Shown one piece after another: positions 42,985 to 55,061 of a stretch of 64,000 bases of DNA. The notes under the pieces are model-generated. The model was not told the DNA's origin and ran no database searches. It saw only the letters and a list, made by a program, of their open reading frames with translations. Each line of letters starts with the position of its first letter. Within the stretch, counting starts at the first letter, position 1. Origin of the DNA: Dolomedes plantarius (taxonomy: Eukaryota > Arthropoda > Arachnida > Araneae > Dolomedidae); assembly GCA_907164885.2 (NCBI GenBank), contig OU015491.1:114155580-114219579 (forward strand). The letters are read 5' to 3'. A program made the position numbers and the translations under genes.

Positions 42985-43350
42985 TAGAAAATCTGTAGGA
43001 ATTCCAATTATGGCCCAGTACTGGAAAGTAACCCTGATCCACGGCAGTTTGATGGTTTCGAGATGAGTATTTGACTGCCTGTCGACACGAATTATTACTC
43101 CCGTAACCGGCCCGTAACCCTCCGGCAATGGTGTGGCTTTATGTCCGCATTGACGGGTACCTTGCGGTTGTCTCACTGTTCGCAGTCGGATGCACGATAG
43201 CTTCATTGTTACCGGAAGCGGCCCGGCACTCGACGGGGTAGTCGCGGGCGAGAGGACAATCACGTGACGGATCCGATACTGACCTAATGCGTCGGCCCGG
43301 CAGTGGAGAAATCGGCTGGCCGGAATCATCCGGCCCCGGCTCGAGGCCTC
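42985..43350. other. GC-rich island with a 118-codon minus-strand open frame
   Basis: About 365 bp with many CpG and CCGG, very unlike the surrounding DNA. The minus strand is open at 42973-43329, but the predicted protein shows no recognised domain, and long open frames are expected by chance in such composition. Followed by an irregular AT microsatellite. Confidence 0.4.
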
Positions 43351-43365
43351 TGTGTTTGTTGGGTG

Positions 43366-43410
43366 TATATATATGTATATATATTTATATATATATTTAT
43401 ATATATATGT
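43366..43410. repeat. Irregular (AT)n microsatellite
   Basis: TATATATA blocks separated by GT and TT. Confidence 0.9.
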
Positions 43411-46400
43411 CCTGCAAGTCGTTCTAATGCATTTCGAATGGAAAAAAATATGGTGTTTCGACAGCCTCCTCCAGCATGGCTAAGTCATCTGTTTAAACCA
43501 TTATCCTGAATCTAATTTCAAACACGACATCTAGGGCCGAATGACACTCATTCTTTCTCAGCAGTAGGAACAAAATTGCAACAGAGTTTTCAATAAAGAA
43601 GTGTCTAGACTTTAATAAAGATTTGTTTTCGTTTAAGACATCGTTTGTCTCACTCCATTGAATCAGTTATAAAAAATAATTATATTAAAAGATAAAAATA
43701 TCTACTGTTAAAAAAGATAGAATGTAATAAAACTTTATACTGCATCGATATATTTATACTAGGTTCTTCAGAATCCACAAATTTTAAAAAAACCGCAGAA
43801 ACTGTAAAATCAGGTTGATAACTTCATATTCCTTAAAAATAGAACAATATAAATGTACGTCAGACGTGCAATTATAAAATTTTCGATTTAAAAAAAAAAA
43901 ATTAGAACGGATATTACTGGATAAAATGCCACAATATTTTTGCAACAGATGAAGAAATTACTTTATTAAAGACACCCCAAGGCAAGAACGTTCGCAAACA
44001 AAAATTTCAATTTCAAGTTGAGCACTTTATCCAAGAAGGTATCGTCATAACTTTTAACTACAGTTTTACGATGCTTCAAAGCTACTAAAAAACGTATAAA
44101 ATCCCGTAATACATGCTATCTTCATTGATAACAACTAAAAGGTATCAGAACCGTATAAGAAAGAACTTACTCTTGCACTCCCTATCTGTATTCATTGAAT
44201 CTGTTAAAAGTTTATTGCCCTAAAATATAAAGAAAAGTATTCGGATAATGAAAATTTTATTGATTTCAGTTTTCGAAATTATTAAATACCTTTGCACTGA
44301 ACTTTTTCTTTTTGTAGATTTTTGCAATTTTAGACCGAGATAATTAATACCTTTATAATTACATATTTTTTTCAGAATTCCCGTCTACGATGAAATTAGT
44401 TATTTTTCTAGAACAATCAAGGATTTGCATCTTTAGATACATGTTTTAAATAATTTTCTTTATAATTTCATTATTAAGAAATATGCAATTTTTAAAATTC
44501 AATGAATATTATTTTTGACTGTCTGTTGAGGTATAATTAAAATATTTCTGTAATTAAAAGTTTAAGAAGAATACCATGCATTTAAATTCCAATAATATGT
44601 TTCTCTTAGCAATTAGTATTTAGATTTTTGAAAATTATTTAATACATCTTAGGATATAAAAAAGTATATTCTTTCTGCATAAAAAATTAAATATTTTATG
44701 ATAAGAACAGTATTAAAAATCTCAAAAGTGACTGATAAAATTAATATGAAAGTGATCTTTAAAAATTATCATTTAATTAATTCCAATTATAATAATCTAT
44801 ATAGAAATCTGACATAATTTTTTCGGTTTCGTTTTGCCTACCGCTCGAAATTTATTTTAACGATCAGAAAAAATAATTCTTTATGGTATAATTAGTCTAT
44901 TAAATATTAAAACATTTTATAGTAGTTTCTTACAATTAGTAATTTCAAAATAGAGTCCAAGTGTGTCTTCTGTTAAATAACACGTTTTCTAGTATCATAC
45001 CTTGACATTTTGGACTACAAAATAATAACATATAGACGAAAAATAACCCTAATTCATATAGCTGTCATTATATTTTATAAACAATGGGCTTATACCATCA
45101 ATATGTGTACGAAATTAAGCATGATAAATATATTGCTTCGTAATATACAGTTAATATAAAACTGAAAACATTTCGTGATGAACAAACTGCTTGCTAAATT
45201 GTAAACAAATTGATGATAACTAACATTGTAAGGATGTTTATTGTTCCAGAGAAAGCATAAAGGAACATAAATGAAACAATAAATTTTACACGAAGGAAAC
45301 AATACACAGCTAAAATACTGCAAGTTTCTATAAAAAAGGGAATCCGGAGTGTGACATCAACCGGCTAGAATGAGGAATTAAATGCACGATTTCTGGTCTT
45401 CCGCGTTGAAACCACTGCACCTTGAACATGGCATTTCCTGATATTCTGTGAAAGTTATGGTGGTCTAGAAAGTTTATGAAATATGATATATATTATACAA
45501 CTGGATCTAAGGCAAGTTAATAACGTCTAATAAATAAAGTGATACAAATATATTGAGCCAGATATGAATGGCTAAAGAGATACATTAGCAAGTGCAAATA
45601 CTAATGTGAAATTAGGTACGACAAAATTTAACCGTTATTATATGCCATAAAAAGTCAACTATATAGCTGTTATAAGAAGTTTATCATGTTTCTTTATATA
45701 AGTAACAAAAAGTTGCAGTCATAAGAAAATTAAGGCAATCGGGAACACTCTACAGGAAATCTTGTTATAATATGCACAGTCTATATAAAGACGTGATTTA
45801 CGTCTCATTAATCTAAAATGTTTAAAGAAAGTTAAGAAAATATATGAGAAATTATAAAATATTTAAAAATTGTTTTAACCTTTCATTCATTTCCAGTCAG
45901 GGATTTCTTAAGATAAAATCTTTTCACAATTTAAAGGTTCAAGATACAAAATTCTGTCTGCTTAGATAACCGCTGGATTTCAAATGAATGTCACCGTGTA
46001 CATGAAATGTTAAATAAAACCAATAAGTAAATATTTTCTAAAAATTCAGCGTGATAATTTACTTCTAATGCTATAATACGCTAAGAGGGAATTCGGTAAA
46101 TTGATCCTTCCCTGTATTAATTTCTATTCCCTTTAAGTTCGAAAATGAATGAATTATGTGAATATTTGCTTTGCATAAAATAGTTCTTGTGTGAGTGGCA
46201 GTAAAAAATATTTTGCAGTAAAACTTACGATTTTAGTGCACTCAACAGTTACTGCATGCTTCGTTTATGGATAAAAAATGTTCAATGTATCATTTAAAGG
46301 ATCTTTACGCTATGGGTAACAAACATTACATTCACAATTACTAGGAATAATGAAGTAATTGGGTACTAAATCTAAAGTAGTCTAATTAGCTGTTAGGATC

Positions 46401-46468
46401 GCTTAAGCCTAATCGTAAATCTAATTAGATTACAACTAATTTGTACACTTCAGGTCATTATTTCAGGT
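43411..46468. other. Unremarkable AT-rich DNA
   Basis: No feature recognised. Confidence 0.5.
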
Positions 46469-46810
46469 TTATGGGGTAAAGTAGTTCTAAACTTTCAAAA
46501 CAAAATGTTTCTAAATCACATGAAGAAAGAAAACATGAACACAGATCCTCTTTTTTTAATATTAATATTACGAATATTTCTCCCTATTTTCATGCATTAG
46601 GAAATCATAGAATATTTACTAAACTTTGAAATTTTTTTCTGCTCCACGCCTTTGAAAAAGTAATTTAGCTCTAATGCACAGAAAAATTAAGTTACCCGTA
46701 AGGAAAGTTTAAACATTGTCTATTTATTTTACGATAGATATAGTATGATACAGTTGAATTTAATTCCAGTTTCCACACGAACTATTTAAGATGTTAATAT
46801 TTATATAAAA
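46469..46810 (+). repeat. Tandem duplication of ~341 bp, unit 1
   Basis: Shares with the next unit ATGGGGTAAAGTA/ATATGGGTAAAGTA, TTCTTTTTTTAATAT, CCTTTGAAAA, TTTAAACATTGTCTATT, ATAGTATGATAC and ATTCCAGTTTCC. Confidence 0.85.
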
Positions 46811-47155
46811 TATGGGTAAAGTAATTCTAAACTTTAAAAAAAAAATTTCTCTCAATCACAAAAAGAAAAGAAACAGGAAGCACAAATATTCTTTTTTTAA
46901 TATCGCTATTACGGAAATTTTCATCCAATTTTCCCATTTTCGGAAATCGAAGGATATTTACTATAAATAGAGAATGTATTGTTCTCATAGTCCTGCCTTT
47001 GAAAATGTAATTTAGCTTATTTACATTGACTAGTTAGTTCTACATGCGAAAATTTTAAACATTGTCTATTAAACATTGTATATTCGTATAGTATGATACG
47101 GAATGAATTATATTCCAGTTTCCCCACGTACCAATTCATTTGGTACTATTTGTAT

Positions 47156-47156
<1 letters not shown>
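46811..47156 (+). repeat. Tandem duplication of ~341 bp, unit 2
   Basis: Second copy. It runs into a long (AT)n at its right edge where unit 1 has only TATATAAAATAT, so the microsatellite probably grew from this junction. Confidence 0.85.
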
Positions 47157-47233
<77 letters not shown>

Positions 47234-47245
47234 TATATATATAAA
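47157..47245. repeat. (AT)n microsatellite
   Basis: Alternating AT with an AAAT interruption. Confidence 0.95.
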
Positions 47246-48484
47246 TGTTTATCGATAAAAGCAATTATATAAAAACTAAACGTATATGTTTTAACAAAGG
47301 TATCTCGTTTAAATACTATTTATTTCGAGGATGGAAAGTTACACATTCTCTTAAATGTGATATTAGAACGTTTATATAAAATAAGAATCTAACCTTTATA
47401 AACAACTTTTATGTTTAGTTCTTACATGCAACAAATGTGATTAAAAGATTAAAAATTAACTGAGAATAGTTCTGGTATATCATTTTATATAATATTAAAT
47501 CATATAATTTGAGAACTCAATCTATTTTTAAAGATTAAAAATGTATATGAATGAGGATTAAAAACATGTCAGTGTACCCATTATTATATATTATTATATA
47601 CACACTATATTTCCCTTAAGAGGCTTCTGATCATGTAGGGGCAGAGAAAAGGCAAAAATTCGTAAATTAATAAAAGATGTAAGCCAATGTGGACTGACTA
47701 TGTATAAATATGCGTTTTATTTTAATACCCAATTACAAGTTGTTATTAAATGAATCTTAAGCGAACTTTCCTTTACTGATGTACAAAGTAATATACACAA
47801 TCGCATGCATCTAAATATTAAGGATTAAATTAAGTAACTATGTGCCAACGCGTGAAAAGCAATTTTTTTCTAACTGATGTCGCAGGGATTCTATGGCATC
47901 GACTTAATATTGTCATATCCCTATTATATCAATTCTCCCCATTTTCAACTGCGTCATTTTGTGTTATTGCGGAGCCCAACAGCGATCACATCTAGCAAAT
48001 CTGGATATAAATGTTTTCAATAAAAGTTCATGGATATTCCGTTTCCGGATCTTTTAAGTTTCGAAAATATTCAATATTCTTGTTGCGGGCTTCCGTCTCA
48101 ATATGCATCAGAGCAAAGATAAATTGAATGTAACAAAAGTAAAAAAAAGTCTTTTCTCCCTCACGAACAAATCGAATAAAGGCAACCGATAAAGAATCAA
48201 ATAAATGGGTCTGGTGAGTCGGTGCTCATGTTTATACTTATAGATGCAATTTATCTCTGAGGTGTCACTTCCAGATATTCCATAGGCTCGAAACTCTTTC
48301 GTCGAGTGCTGTACGCCTGTATTTTTTTGCGCTTTAACCAACTGTATTACATAATTTTAAAACTTCTGCATTTTAAACAGAGATACGCACACATACACAC
48401 ACACAAACAAATAAAGAAAAAAAACAAATATACATACATACATATATATATATATATTCAAACTAATTTTTCTATCCAGCCAAC
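47246..48484. other. Unremarkable AT-rich DNA
   Basis: Contains short CA and AT runs near 48380-48460; no gene recognised. Confidence 0.45.
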
Positions 48485-48523
48485 GCTGGAAGTGTGAATG
48501 TCTAACACATTCATACTTCCAGC
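48485..48523. repeat. 17-bp-arm hairpin
   Basis: GCTGGAAGTGTGAATGT and ACATTCATACTTCCAGC are inverse copies with one mismatch and a 5-base loop (CTAAC). The flanking sequence repeats GACATTCATA and GACATTTATA. Confidence 0.85.
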
Positions 48524-48839
48524 AAAGTCTTAGACATTCATAACATATTCATATATCCATTAAAGTCTAAGACATTTATAATTTAATTGCATCTATTTCC
48601 TTTTTCATTACATTTAAATAACGTCTTGGTTTAAAACCATACCTGAAATGATCTCTTAAACCCGTAAGTAAACATTTTATCTATTCCAGTTTCCGTATAA
48701 TTTTAAAAAGGAATGTTGATTACAACTCTCGGGACAATTTAAGATAACTTTTTACTTAGTATATATTTATTATAAGTAATATGAGACAAAATATGGGATG
48801 GGGCTCTGTAGAGTATATGGTTTTCAGTAACAATATGGT

Positions 48840-49100
<261 letters not shown>

Positions 49101-49107
49101 TCGTGTT

Positions 49108-49229
49108 TAAAGTATCATTTTACTAAGTAACTATTAATTATATACTCTAGAAACAGTTATAGAAGACATACTATAAAATTCCAGGCTAAAAATATAACTT
49201 ATTTTCAATGGCTAAAAATTTGGCATATA
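49108..49229 (+). repeat. Tandem duplication, unit 2, left part
   Basis: Nearly identical to 48843-48965, ending GGCTAAAAATTTGGCATATA at the transposon boundary. Confidence 0.88.
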
Positions 49230-50633
49230 CACTGCTGGCCACCCAAATTCCAACACGAAGAAAGATAAGATATATCACAACAAAATTATTTTGTAGATAA
49301 CATGTTGACCAAGTATCAAATCATTAAATTTATAGACTTCTGTGAAGTGTGGTTCCTGCCAAAATCAGTAGCCAGAGTATCCGCCATTTTTGGACATAAC
49401 CACTGCCACATGCCTCGGCATTGCTTCAAAGAGACTTTGGATGAGTTGTTGGGGTACAGCAGACCAAGCAGCTTCCACACGTTGCCAAAGTTGATCTGCT
49501 GTGGCAGCTGGGGATGGAATCTGGGTCAATCGTAGAGCAACCATGGACCACATGTTTTCTATCGGCGAAAGATCCGGAGAGCGAGGCGGCCAGGGAAGCA
49601 ATTCAATCTGGTTGACTAAGAACCGTTGGACAATGCGTGCTACGTGTGGTCGCGCATTATCCTGTTGAAATATGGCTGTGGGCAAGCCCTGAAGATAAGG
49701 AAGGACAACTGGCTCCAACACCTCGGAGATGTAGCGCTGGCTGTTTAAAGTACCGGCAATGCGTACTAGAGGTGTGCGAAAGTGATATCCAATACCGCCC
49801 CATACCATAATACCCGGTGCAGGACCAGTGTGGCGGTGCATAACGCAGCTGTTCAGCATCCTCTCTTCACGGTGTCTCCAGACTCGAATGCGACCATCGT
49901 GGTGTTGCAGACAGAAGCGTGACTCGTCAGTAAAGACAATTTCATTCCATTCTGCCGTCCACATCCTTCTGTCATCACACCATTGGCGGCGGAGACGTCT
50001 GTGGTTCTGCATCAAGGGTAGACAAAGCAATGGACGTCTTGCGGACAGACCACTCTGCTGTAAACGGCGTCTAATGGTACGCGCAGACACTGGATGATGC
50101 GTTACAGACAGCATGTGCTGTGCTATTGTTCGTGATGTGACTGAGCGATCCGTCACTGCCATGCGCACAATTTGCCTGTCATCATGTGAAGTGGTGCGCT
50201 GAGGTGGATGCGATCGAACACGCCGGTCCGTCGTCCCCTCCTGCATCCAACGATCACATATCCGAATTACAGTTGTTTGGTTTCGTCCAACACGACTACC
50301 GATTTCCCTGAAAGATAATCCACAATCTCGGTAGGCCACTATCCTTCCTCTGTCGAACTCGGATACTTGATCAAAAGATGATCGCTGTTTTCGACGAGGC
50401 ATAATTGATCGTTTTTTTGAAAAACCACAAGAAAAACACAATTGCTGAACTTGAAATCGTTGAAATCTCCAAGCCTTAAATAGCGCTTTGAAGTGGCGCC
50501 ACAGGCGCGCGAGATGTGCCTCTGCGCTGAAATTCTAATCATTTGCATATCTCACTTCCGCTAATGCATGTTGTAAATTTCATGTTATTTGCATGTTTCC
50601 TCCAGGGTGTTACATTTACAGTGGCCAGTAGTG
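49230..50633 (-). mobile_element. Tc1-like transposon 3, complete with intact transposase
   Basis: The left end CACTGCTGGCCAC and the inverted right end CACTACTGGCCAC match in 12 of 13 positions. TA lies on both sides (49228-49229 and 50634-50635), giving a length of 1404 bp. It interrupts the second unit of a tandem duplication, and unit 1 shows the uninterrupted site, confirming insertion into a TA-rich tract. Its transposase frame is unbroken, which marks it as the youngest Tc1/mariner copy in the window and possibly active. Confidence 0.95.
49365..50402 (-). CDS. Tc1-like transposase, intact, 345 aa
   Basis: A nuclear cut-and-paste DNA transposase that excises the element and inserts it at TA. 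The start chosen is the internal ATG at 50402 (MPRRKQRSSFDQ), because family members begin there; the frame is also open upstream to an ATG at 50441. Domains: N-terminal helix-turn-helix pair (residues ~10-110: SEFDRGRIVAYRDCGLSF; VGRNQTTVIRICDRW; later SARTIRRRL), then the DDE catalytic core with D in FTDESRF, D in FQQDNARPH and E in SPDLSPIEN, the last two 34 positions apart. It ends NGGYSGY. Length is normal for the family and there is no stop or frameshift. A TATA-like CTATTTAAGG lies about 75 bp upstream, near 50474-50483. Activity is inferred, not shown. Confidence 0.95.
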   Translation of the reverse strand: MPRRKQRSSFDQVSEFDRGRIVAYRDCGLSFREIGSRVGRNQTTVIRICDRWMQEGTTDRRVRSHPPQRTTSHDDRQIVRMAVTDRSVTSRTIAQHMLSVTHHPVSARTIRRRLQQSGLSARRPLLCLPLMQNHRRLRRQWCDDRRMWTAEWNEIVFTDESRFCLQHHDGRIRVWRHREERMLNSCVMHRHTGPAPGIMVWGGIGYHFRTPLVRIAGTLNSQRYISEVLEPVVLPYLQGLPTAIFQQDNARPHVARIVQRFLVNQIELLPWPPRSPDLSPIENMWSMVALRLTQIPSPAATADQLWQRVEAAWSAVPQQLIQSLFEAMPRHVAVVMSKNGGYSGY

Positions 50634-50681
<48 letters not shown>

Positions 50682-50732
50682 TGTTTTAAAAATAATATCT
50701 AATAGAGTAAATCTGTCTGTAAGTTACTATTA
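50634..50732 (+). repeat. Tandem duplication, unit 2, right part, with (AT)n
   Basis: TATAATATATAT...(to about 50675), then TTGTTTTAAAAATAATATCTAATAGAGTAAATCTGTC, matching 48961-49092. Confidence 0.85.
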
Positions 50733-51139
50733 AATATGAATATGACATTAAATTGTTCTGCTTTGATGAATAGTGCATCATTTACCAAGAAATTATTCTC
50801 CATTTATTTTATTGCTTGGAATTTAGATAACTACAACACATTTTAAAAAGTAATGATATATATCTGTAACTACCTCCAGCTTATATTAAAATCTATTTGT
50901 TAAAGGTATGGTATTTTAACCAACTATTTTTCATGTAAAAATCCAATACGATAGAATATTTCTTGAATATTTCATGAAAAATCTTTTTTGCGCTATACAT
51001 GTACACTATATAATCAAAAGTAATTTTACACCTCCAAATATGTAAATATAGGTAAATTCGCATGTGTAACTGAAAATATTCAGTGCATTTCGAGTAATAT
51101 ATATATATAAACGAGATCGCATAGAATATATTTAAATTA
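50733..51139. other. Unremarkable AT-rich DNA
   Basis: Could include the eroded 5' end of the Tc1 fossil that follows; not resolved. Confidence 0.4.
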
Positions 51140-52530
51140 ATTTTTAAGTCTGTTATGGCACGGAACTTCGCATTTACAAAATCTGGGAAAAGGTAGGGTC
51201 ATGGGATGACACGCAGGCAAACAGTTTTTTGTGCTATTCCTGGTTTTTTGTGCATGCCATAATCCACTCTGGCAGACGTCATTCGAAAATGGAAGAATGA
51301 CGCAACTTTTGGAGTGAAAATCCGACCTGGGATACCACCCAAATGGGACTATCGACGTAAGGGATTCTTAGTGAGGAGTTCCAGATGAATCCTTGTTTCA
51401 CTGCACCAGTGTTGGCATAGGCACCGCCGTTGGCAAGAAATGGGAGCTGGAATTGGTACCCGTAAAATTCCTTGGAAACAGCATAATGTTGGATATCACG
51501 ATGAATCGACAGAATACTAGCCCTTCATTACTACTTCCGAATGCCAGGAAAACACAGTAGTATTGTTTAGTGATTCGTTCACGCACAATAGAAGAGTGTA
51601 AAAAGTGTAATGTAGCATAATTTATCCCTTAACGATCGCATAATTATGAAGAAAATGGTAATGAAACTGCCTATTTTTCCGGAGGATTCCATTTATTTCT
51701 TGATCTGTCACATCTAATTTAAAAAAAATAAATCCCCAATTACATTATAAATAATCTGATGCTGCCATCTGGTATGTTAAGGAAGAAATAATAAAAATTT
51801 AGGGTAAATAAAATGGATTGTTTTAATCTCTTTGGTGCGTTACTTTTAAACATTCCAGCCCGGAAATATCACGGGCACGAGAAATAGATGACGAAACCTC
51901 ACCCCGTAATTTTGACGGGAAAGAGAAGAAAGGGGTTAATAATACTTCCAAGGTTTTCAAAGTGGATGAATGTTTTTGGGTTTCACGTTTGCCTGGAGAG
52001 AGTTTTCTTTCTGACTTCTTTGACCCAATAAGTTCTTAGGGTGCTCTATGATGGTCTGGTCCTGTTTCTGGTGGGACGAACTCATTTGTCTGATAGTTTT
52101 ACTTTCAACTTGTCTATGAGAGTTACGAAAACATTTTAGATCATTTTAGACTCCCTACAATCTGGCATGACTGTGGCACGGAAACTTGTTTTCTTTGAAT
52201 TTGATCTAGCCCCATGTCAAACTTCCTGCTCTGTGGTAGTCGATTTGAAAAAAATTACTGGCTCAGAATCCTGATCTTAATTCCATCGAACACTTATGGA
52301 ACGGGCAAGAATTCCTCTAATACTGAGGATGTCCTCCTGTAAGAGATCTCCAGCAAAAGCTGCATCCCAGGAATGGAGACAAATCCGAGCAGACAAATTA
52401 GAGAAACTGGTTGAGAGCATGGAAATTAAAAGGCTGTCTAACAATGCAATCATTCTTTTTAAATAAATAATCTGTATCAATTTCAATCAGCCAAAATCAA
52501 ACCGATTGTTTTGGGCACTCTATTTAGTAT
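51140..52530 (+). mobile_element. Tc1-like fossil, heavily decayed
   Basis: Broken reading frames carry Tc1 features in order. The helix-turn-helix region ends in DVIRKWKNDATFGVK near 51290, followed by RPGIPPKWD. Further on come SPFITTSECQENTVVLFSDSF, a remnant APCQTS/VVVDLKKI, and the C-terminal NPDLNSIEHLWN motif at about 52265-52305. A tail with MEIKRLSNNAI follows near 52420. The middle (about 51600-51950) does not align and may hold an insertion. Probable end near 52530 (TTTTGGGCACTCTATTTAGTA). This is the oldest Tc1 lineage here. Confidence 0.7.
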
Positions 52531-53056
52531 ATATTTTGGCAATATGGGGAATATTTTGCAATTTTTCATCATTGTGTCATGTGATACGACAGTAGAATGA
52601 GACCATTTATCACGGAAGTAAAACTATTTTCTGAAATTACAAAACAGAATGTATTATTAAATGATCTATTAAGAACTCGTAGAGTGCAATATATGACTGT
52701 TTCAATCACTCCTAAAAAGTATTCCTTTTAACATAATTTTTGTTATTATCCTTATATCTTTATATTTGTTTATATCTAATTTAGAAATTGTTTTACTTGT
52801 AAAACTAATTGTATTCGAAAAATTCAAGAAATTATTTAAAGGAATCTACAGCATTTTCAAATTTTTCAGTTTTATTACCACGGTTGTAAAATCCCTACAT
52901 TCGTCCAGTTCATTTTTTTTACAGAGCCGTCTATCTGAGACATAAATATAACCATAACAGTCTATAAATCAGTGACTGCTTTTAGAGTTAACTTTCAAAA
53001 GAACTGCCTGATATAACGCTTTATCTTAATGTCAGGTAAAATGGCAAAAGTATGGA
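52531..53056. other. Unremarkable AT-rich DNA
   Basis: Nothing recognised. Confidence 0.5.
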
Positions 53057-53416
53057 ATTCCACCTTTTTGAAAGTACATTTGTTTCATTACAGAAAATGA
53101 TTCTAAAAGAAGAATTATCCTTGCCCTATTCAAAACTGTGCGTGATAAACACTTCATCACCAGAGGCTTAAAAAAAAGGTGATTTCCATGATTTTTATGC
53201 ATTAATTCGATGTGATGTGTGATTTGACATGTGCGTGTAAATCGCAGCGAAGAAAATAAAGTATCTTATTCCTCAACCATTGATGTCGAATTCATTATTA
53301 AATAATTGCATTGAAATGAGTAAATAAAGTTTAGGGAACATAAAGAGGTGTTGGTCATTTCTCAAAATAAAATTGAATATTTTACTATCCCTTATACAGG
53401 GAAACATTATTATTGC

Positions 53417-53420
<4 letters not shown>
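53057..53420 (+). repeat. Duplicated segment, copy 1 (left of mariner)
   Basis: About 364 bp matching 55062-55420 directly: CTTGCCCTATTCAAAACTGT, GCGTGATAAA, AAAAAGGTGATTTCCAT, TGTGATTTGACATG, CGTGTAA, TTTCTCAAAATAAA and CTTATACAGG. Confidence 0.9.

Positions 53421-53463
<43 letters not shown>
53416..53463. repeat. (AT)n microsatellite
   Basis: Alternating AT between the duplicated segment and the mariner element. Confidence 0.95.
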
Positions 53464-53470
<7 letters not shown>

Positions 53471-53472
53471 TA

Positions 53473-54732
53473 CAAGGTGCGACCATAAAGTAACCGGAGA
53501 AATTAAAAGATCAAATTATAAAATAAAAACGTGAAAGAATAATCGCCTGGCTAGGAAGAGTGACATGTCAACTCTTGTTAAAGCCAGTTTGAACAGGTTA
53601 TTTAGTTGTTTTCACATCAAAACGCCGTAGTAATTTTCATTTACTGAGAAGGCATGGTTAAAAAAAATTTGCTTCGGAATGGAACAATGTTGTAAAATTA
53701 AATTTTGCTACAAATTAGGTAAATCTGCTATCGAAACTTTAGAGATGATTCGAACAGTATAGTGATGCATCGTTGTCCAGAACACAAGTGTATGAGTGGT
53801 ACAAATGCTTTAAATGTGGGAAAGAAAGCATTGATGGTGAACCAAAGACTGATGGTGAACCAAAGCTTCAAAGAATGAGGAGCAAGTTTCAGACATGCTG
53901 GGGATAAGCAAAGAAAGCTGAAGATTAATTTTAATCGAAAATCTGAAAATGAAAAAAGTCTGTGCTCGATTTGTGCCTCGGATTTTAAAAGAACAGCAAA
54001 AAGAAGACAGAAAAGCTTGCTGGGAAGATTTGCTGACTACTGCGCAACAGGACAAAAATTTCTTAAAGTGTATTATAGCAGGAGATGAGTCCTGGTGTCT
54101 ACAATTCGACCCAGAAACAAAAACACAAAGTGCACAATGAAAATAACCGTCTTCTGCCATACAAAAAAAAAATCATGTCAAAATCAAAGACTAAGGTGAT
54201 GCTGATTGCATTTTTTTGATTACATAGGACTTATTCACCACGGATTTGTTCCTGAAAATCAAACAACGAATCATTATTTTTAGAAGGAGGTGTTCTTTCG
54301 ATTAAGGAACAGGATAACGCGAATTAGGAAGGAGTTGTTTGATTCAGGGTAATGGTTTCTTTTACACGATAATGCTAAGCCCCATACAGAAATTTCTGTA
54401 CAACAATATCTTCCAATGAATTAATTACAGTGATTAATCACCCACCATATTCTCCCAACTTATCGCCATTTGATTTTTTTTCATTTTAACGAAGCTTAAG
54501 ATAGCCACGAAAGGACAGACTTTTGGAAACATCTCGGATATTAAATCAAATGTTATGCGTATTTTGCGAACGGTAAGTTCCAAGCAGTCATAAGCAGTAT
54601 TTCGATGAATTGAGGAAACGTTGGAAAAATCATATAGACTCCTTTGGCGATTATTTTGAAGGGGATAAATTTATTCGAAGGTGAGTAATATTTTTCTTAT
54701 TTATGAAAAATTGTCCGGTTACTTGATGGACA

Positions 54733-54735
<3 letters not shown>
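53473..54735 (+). mobile_element. Mariner element, full length, decayed
   Basis: Left end GGTGCGACCATAAAGTAACC; inverted right end GTGTGTCCATCAAGTAACCG, giving imperfect terminal repeats of roughly 30 bp that share CAT-AAGTAACCGGA. TA borders both ends, and microsatellites lie on both sides. About 1.26 kb, normal for mariner. The gene is broken in several places. Confidence 0.88.
53679..54684 (+). pseudogene. Mariner transposase, multiply broken
   Basis: It starts at MEQCCKIKFCYKLGKSAIET, then a stop after MIRTV near 53759. Later segments in shifting frames read MKKVCARFVPRILKEQQKED, AGDESWCLQFDPETK (first catalytic D), MSKSKTKVMLIAFF, LHDNAKPHTEISVQQY (second D) and PPYSPNLSPFDFF (third catalytic D retained in FDFF). 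It ends FEGDKFIRR at the stop 54682-54684. Spacing and motifs fit a DD34D mariner of about 340 residues. Several stops and frameshifts make it non-functional. Confidence 0.9.

Positions 54736-54766
<31 letters not shown>
54736..54766. repeat. (AT)n microsatellite
   Basis: Directly against the right end of the mariner element. Confidence 0.93.
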
Positions 54767-54768
<2 letters not shown>

Positions 54769-55061
54769 TGATGTCTTTTACAATTGCAACAACATGAATG
54801 AAGGTTAATACAAACGTCAAATTTTTATAAAAGGAAGACGATGTTGGGATATGAAAAAGCATGTAAGCGTAATCGAATGATGCAGGAGGAGAAACGGCAT
54901 CTCAAACTCTGCATAAAAGGAAAGTTATGCAATGTATTTCTCTTCGGAAATCACATTTGAATTTTGGTTGTATATGAGAAGATCGTATTATACCTCTTAT
55001 AAGAAGGAGAAATGGCTACGAGGAGAAACAGCTATGAAAAATATAAAAAATATATTAATTT
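54767..55061. other. No feature recognised
   Basis: Purine-rich, moderately AT-rich; no homology to the DNA left of duplicated copy 1. Confidence 0.4.

Noticed and set aside
49828..50097. Open frames on the plus strand opposite the intact transposase (also 12,881-13,186 minus, opposite Tc1 element 1)
   Set aside because: Shadow frames of the transposase genes.
51000..51040. Left terminal repeat of the Tc1 fossil (TACACTATATAATCAAAAGT)
   Set aside because: It does not match the inverted right end well enough to be called.
54430..54480. Loss of the third catalytic residue in the mariner transposase (SPNLSP instead of SPDLSP)
   Set aside because: The catalytic third D in mariner is the one in FDFF a few residues later, which is present; the changed D is a conserved but non-triad residue.
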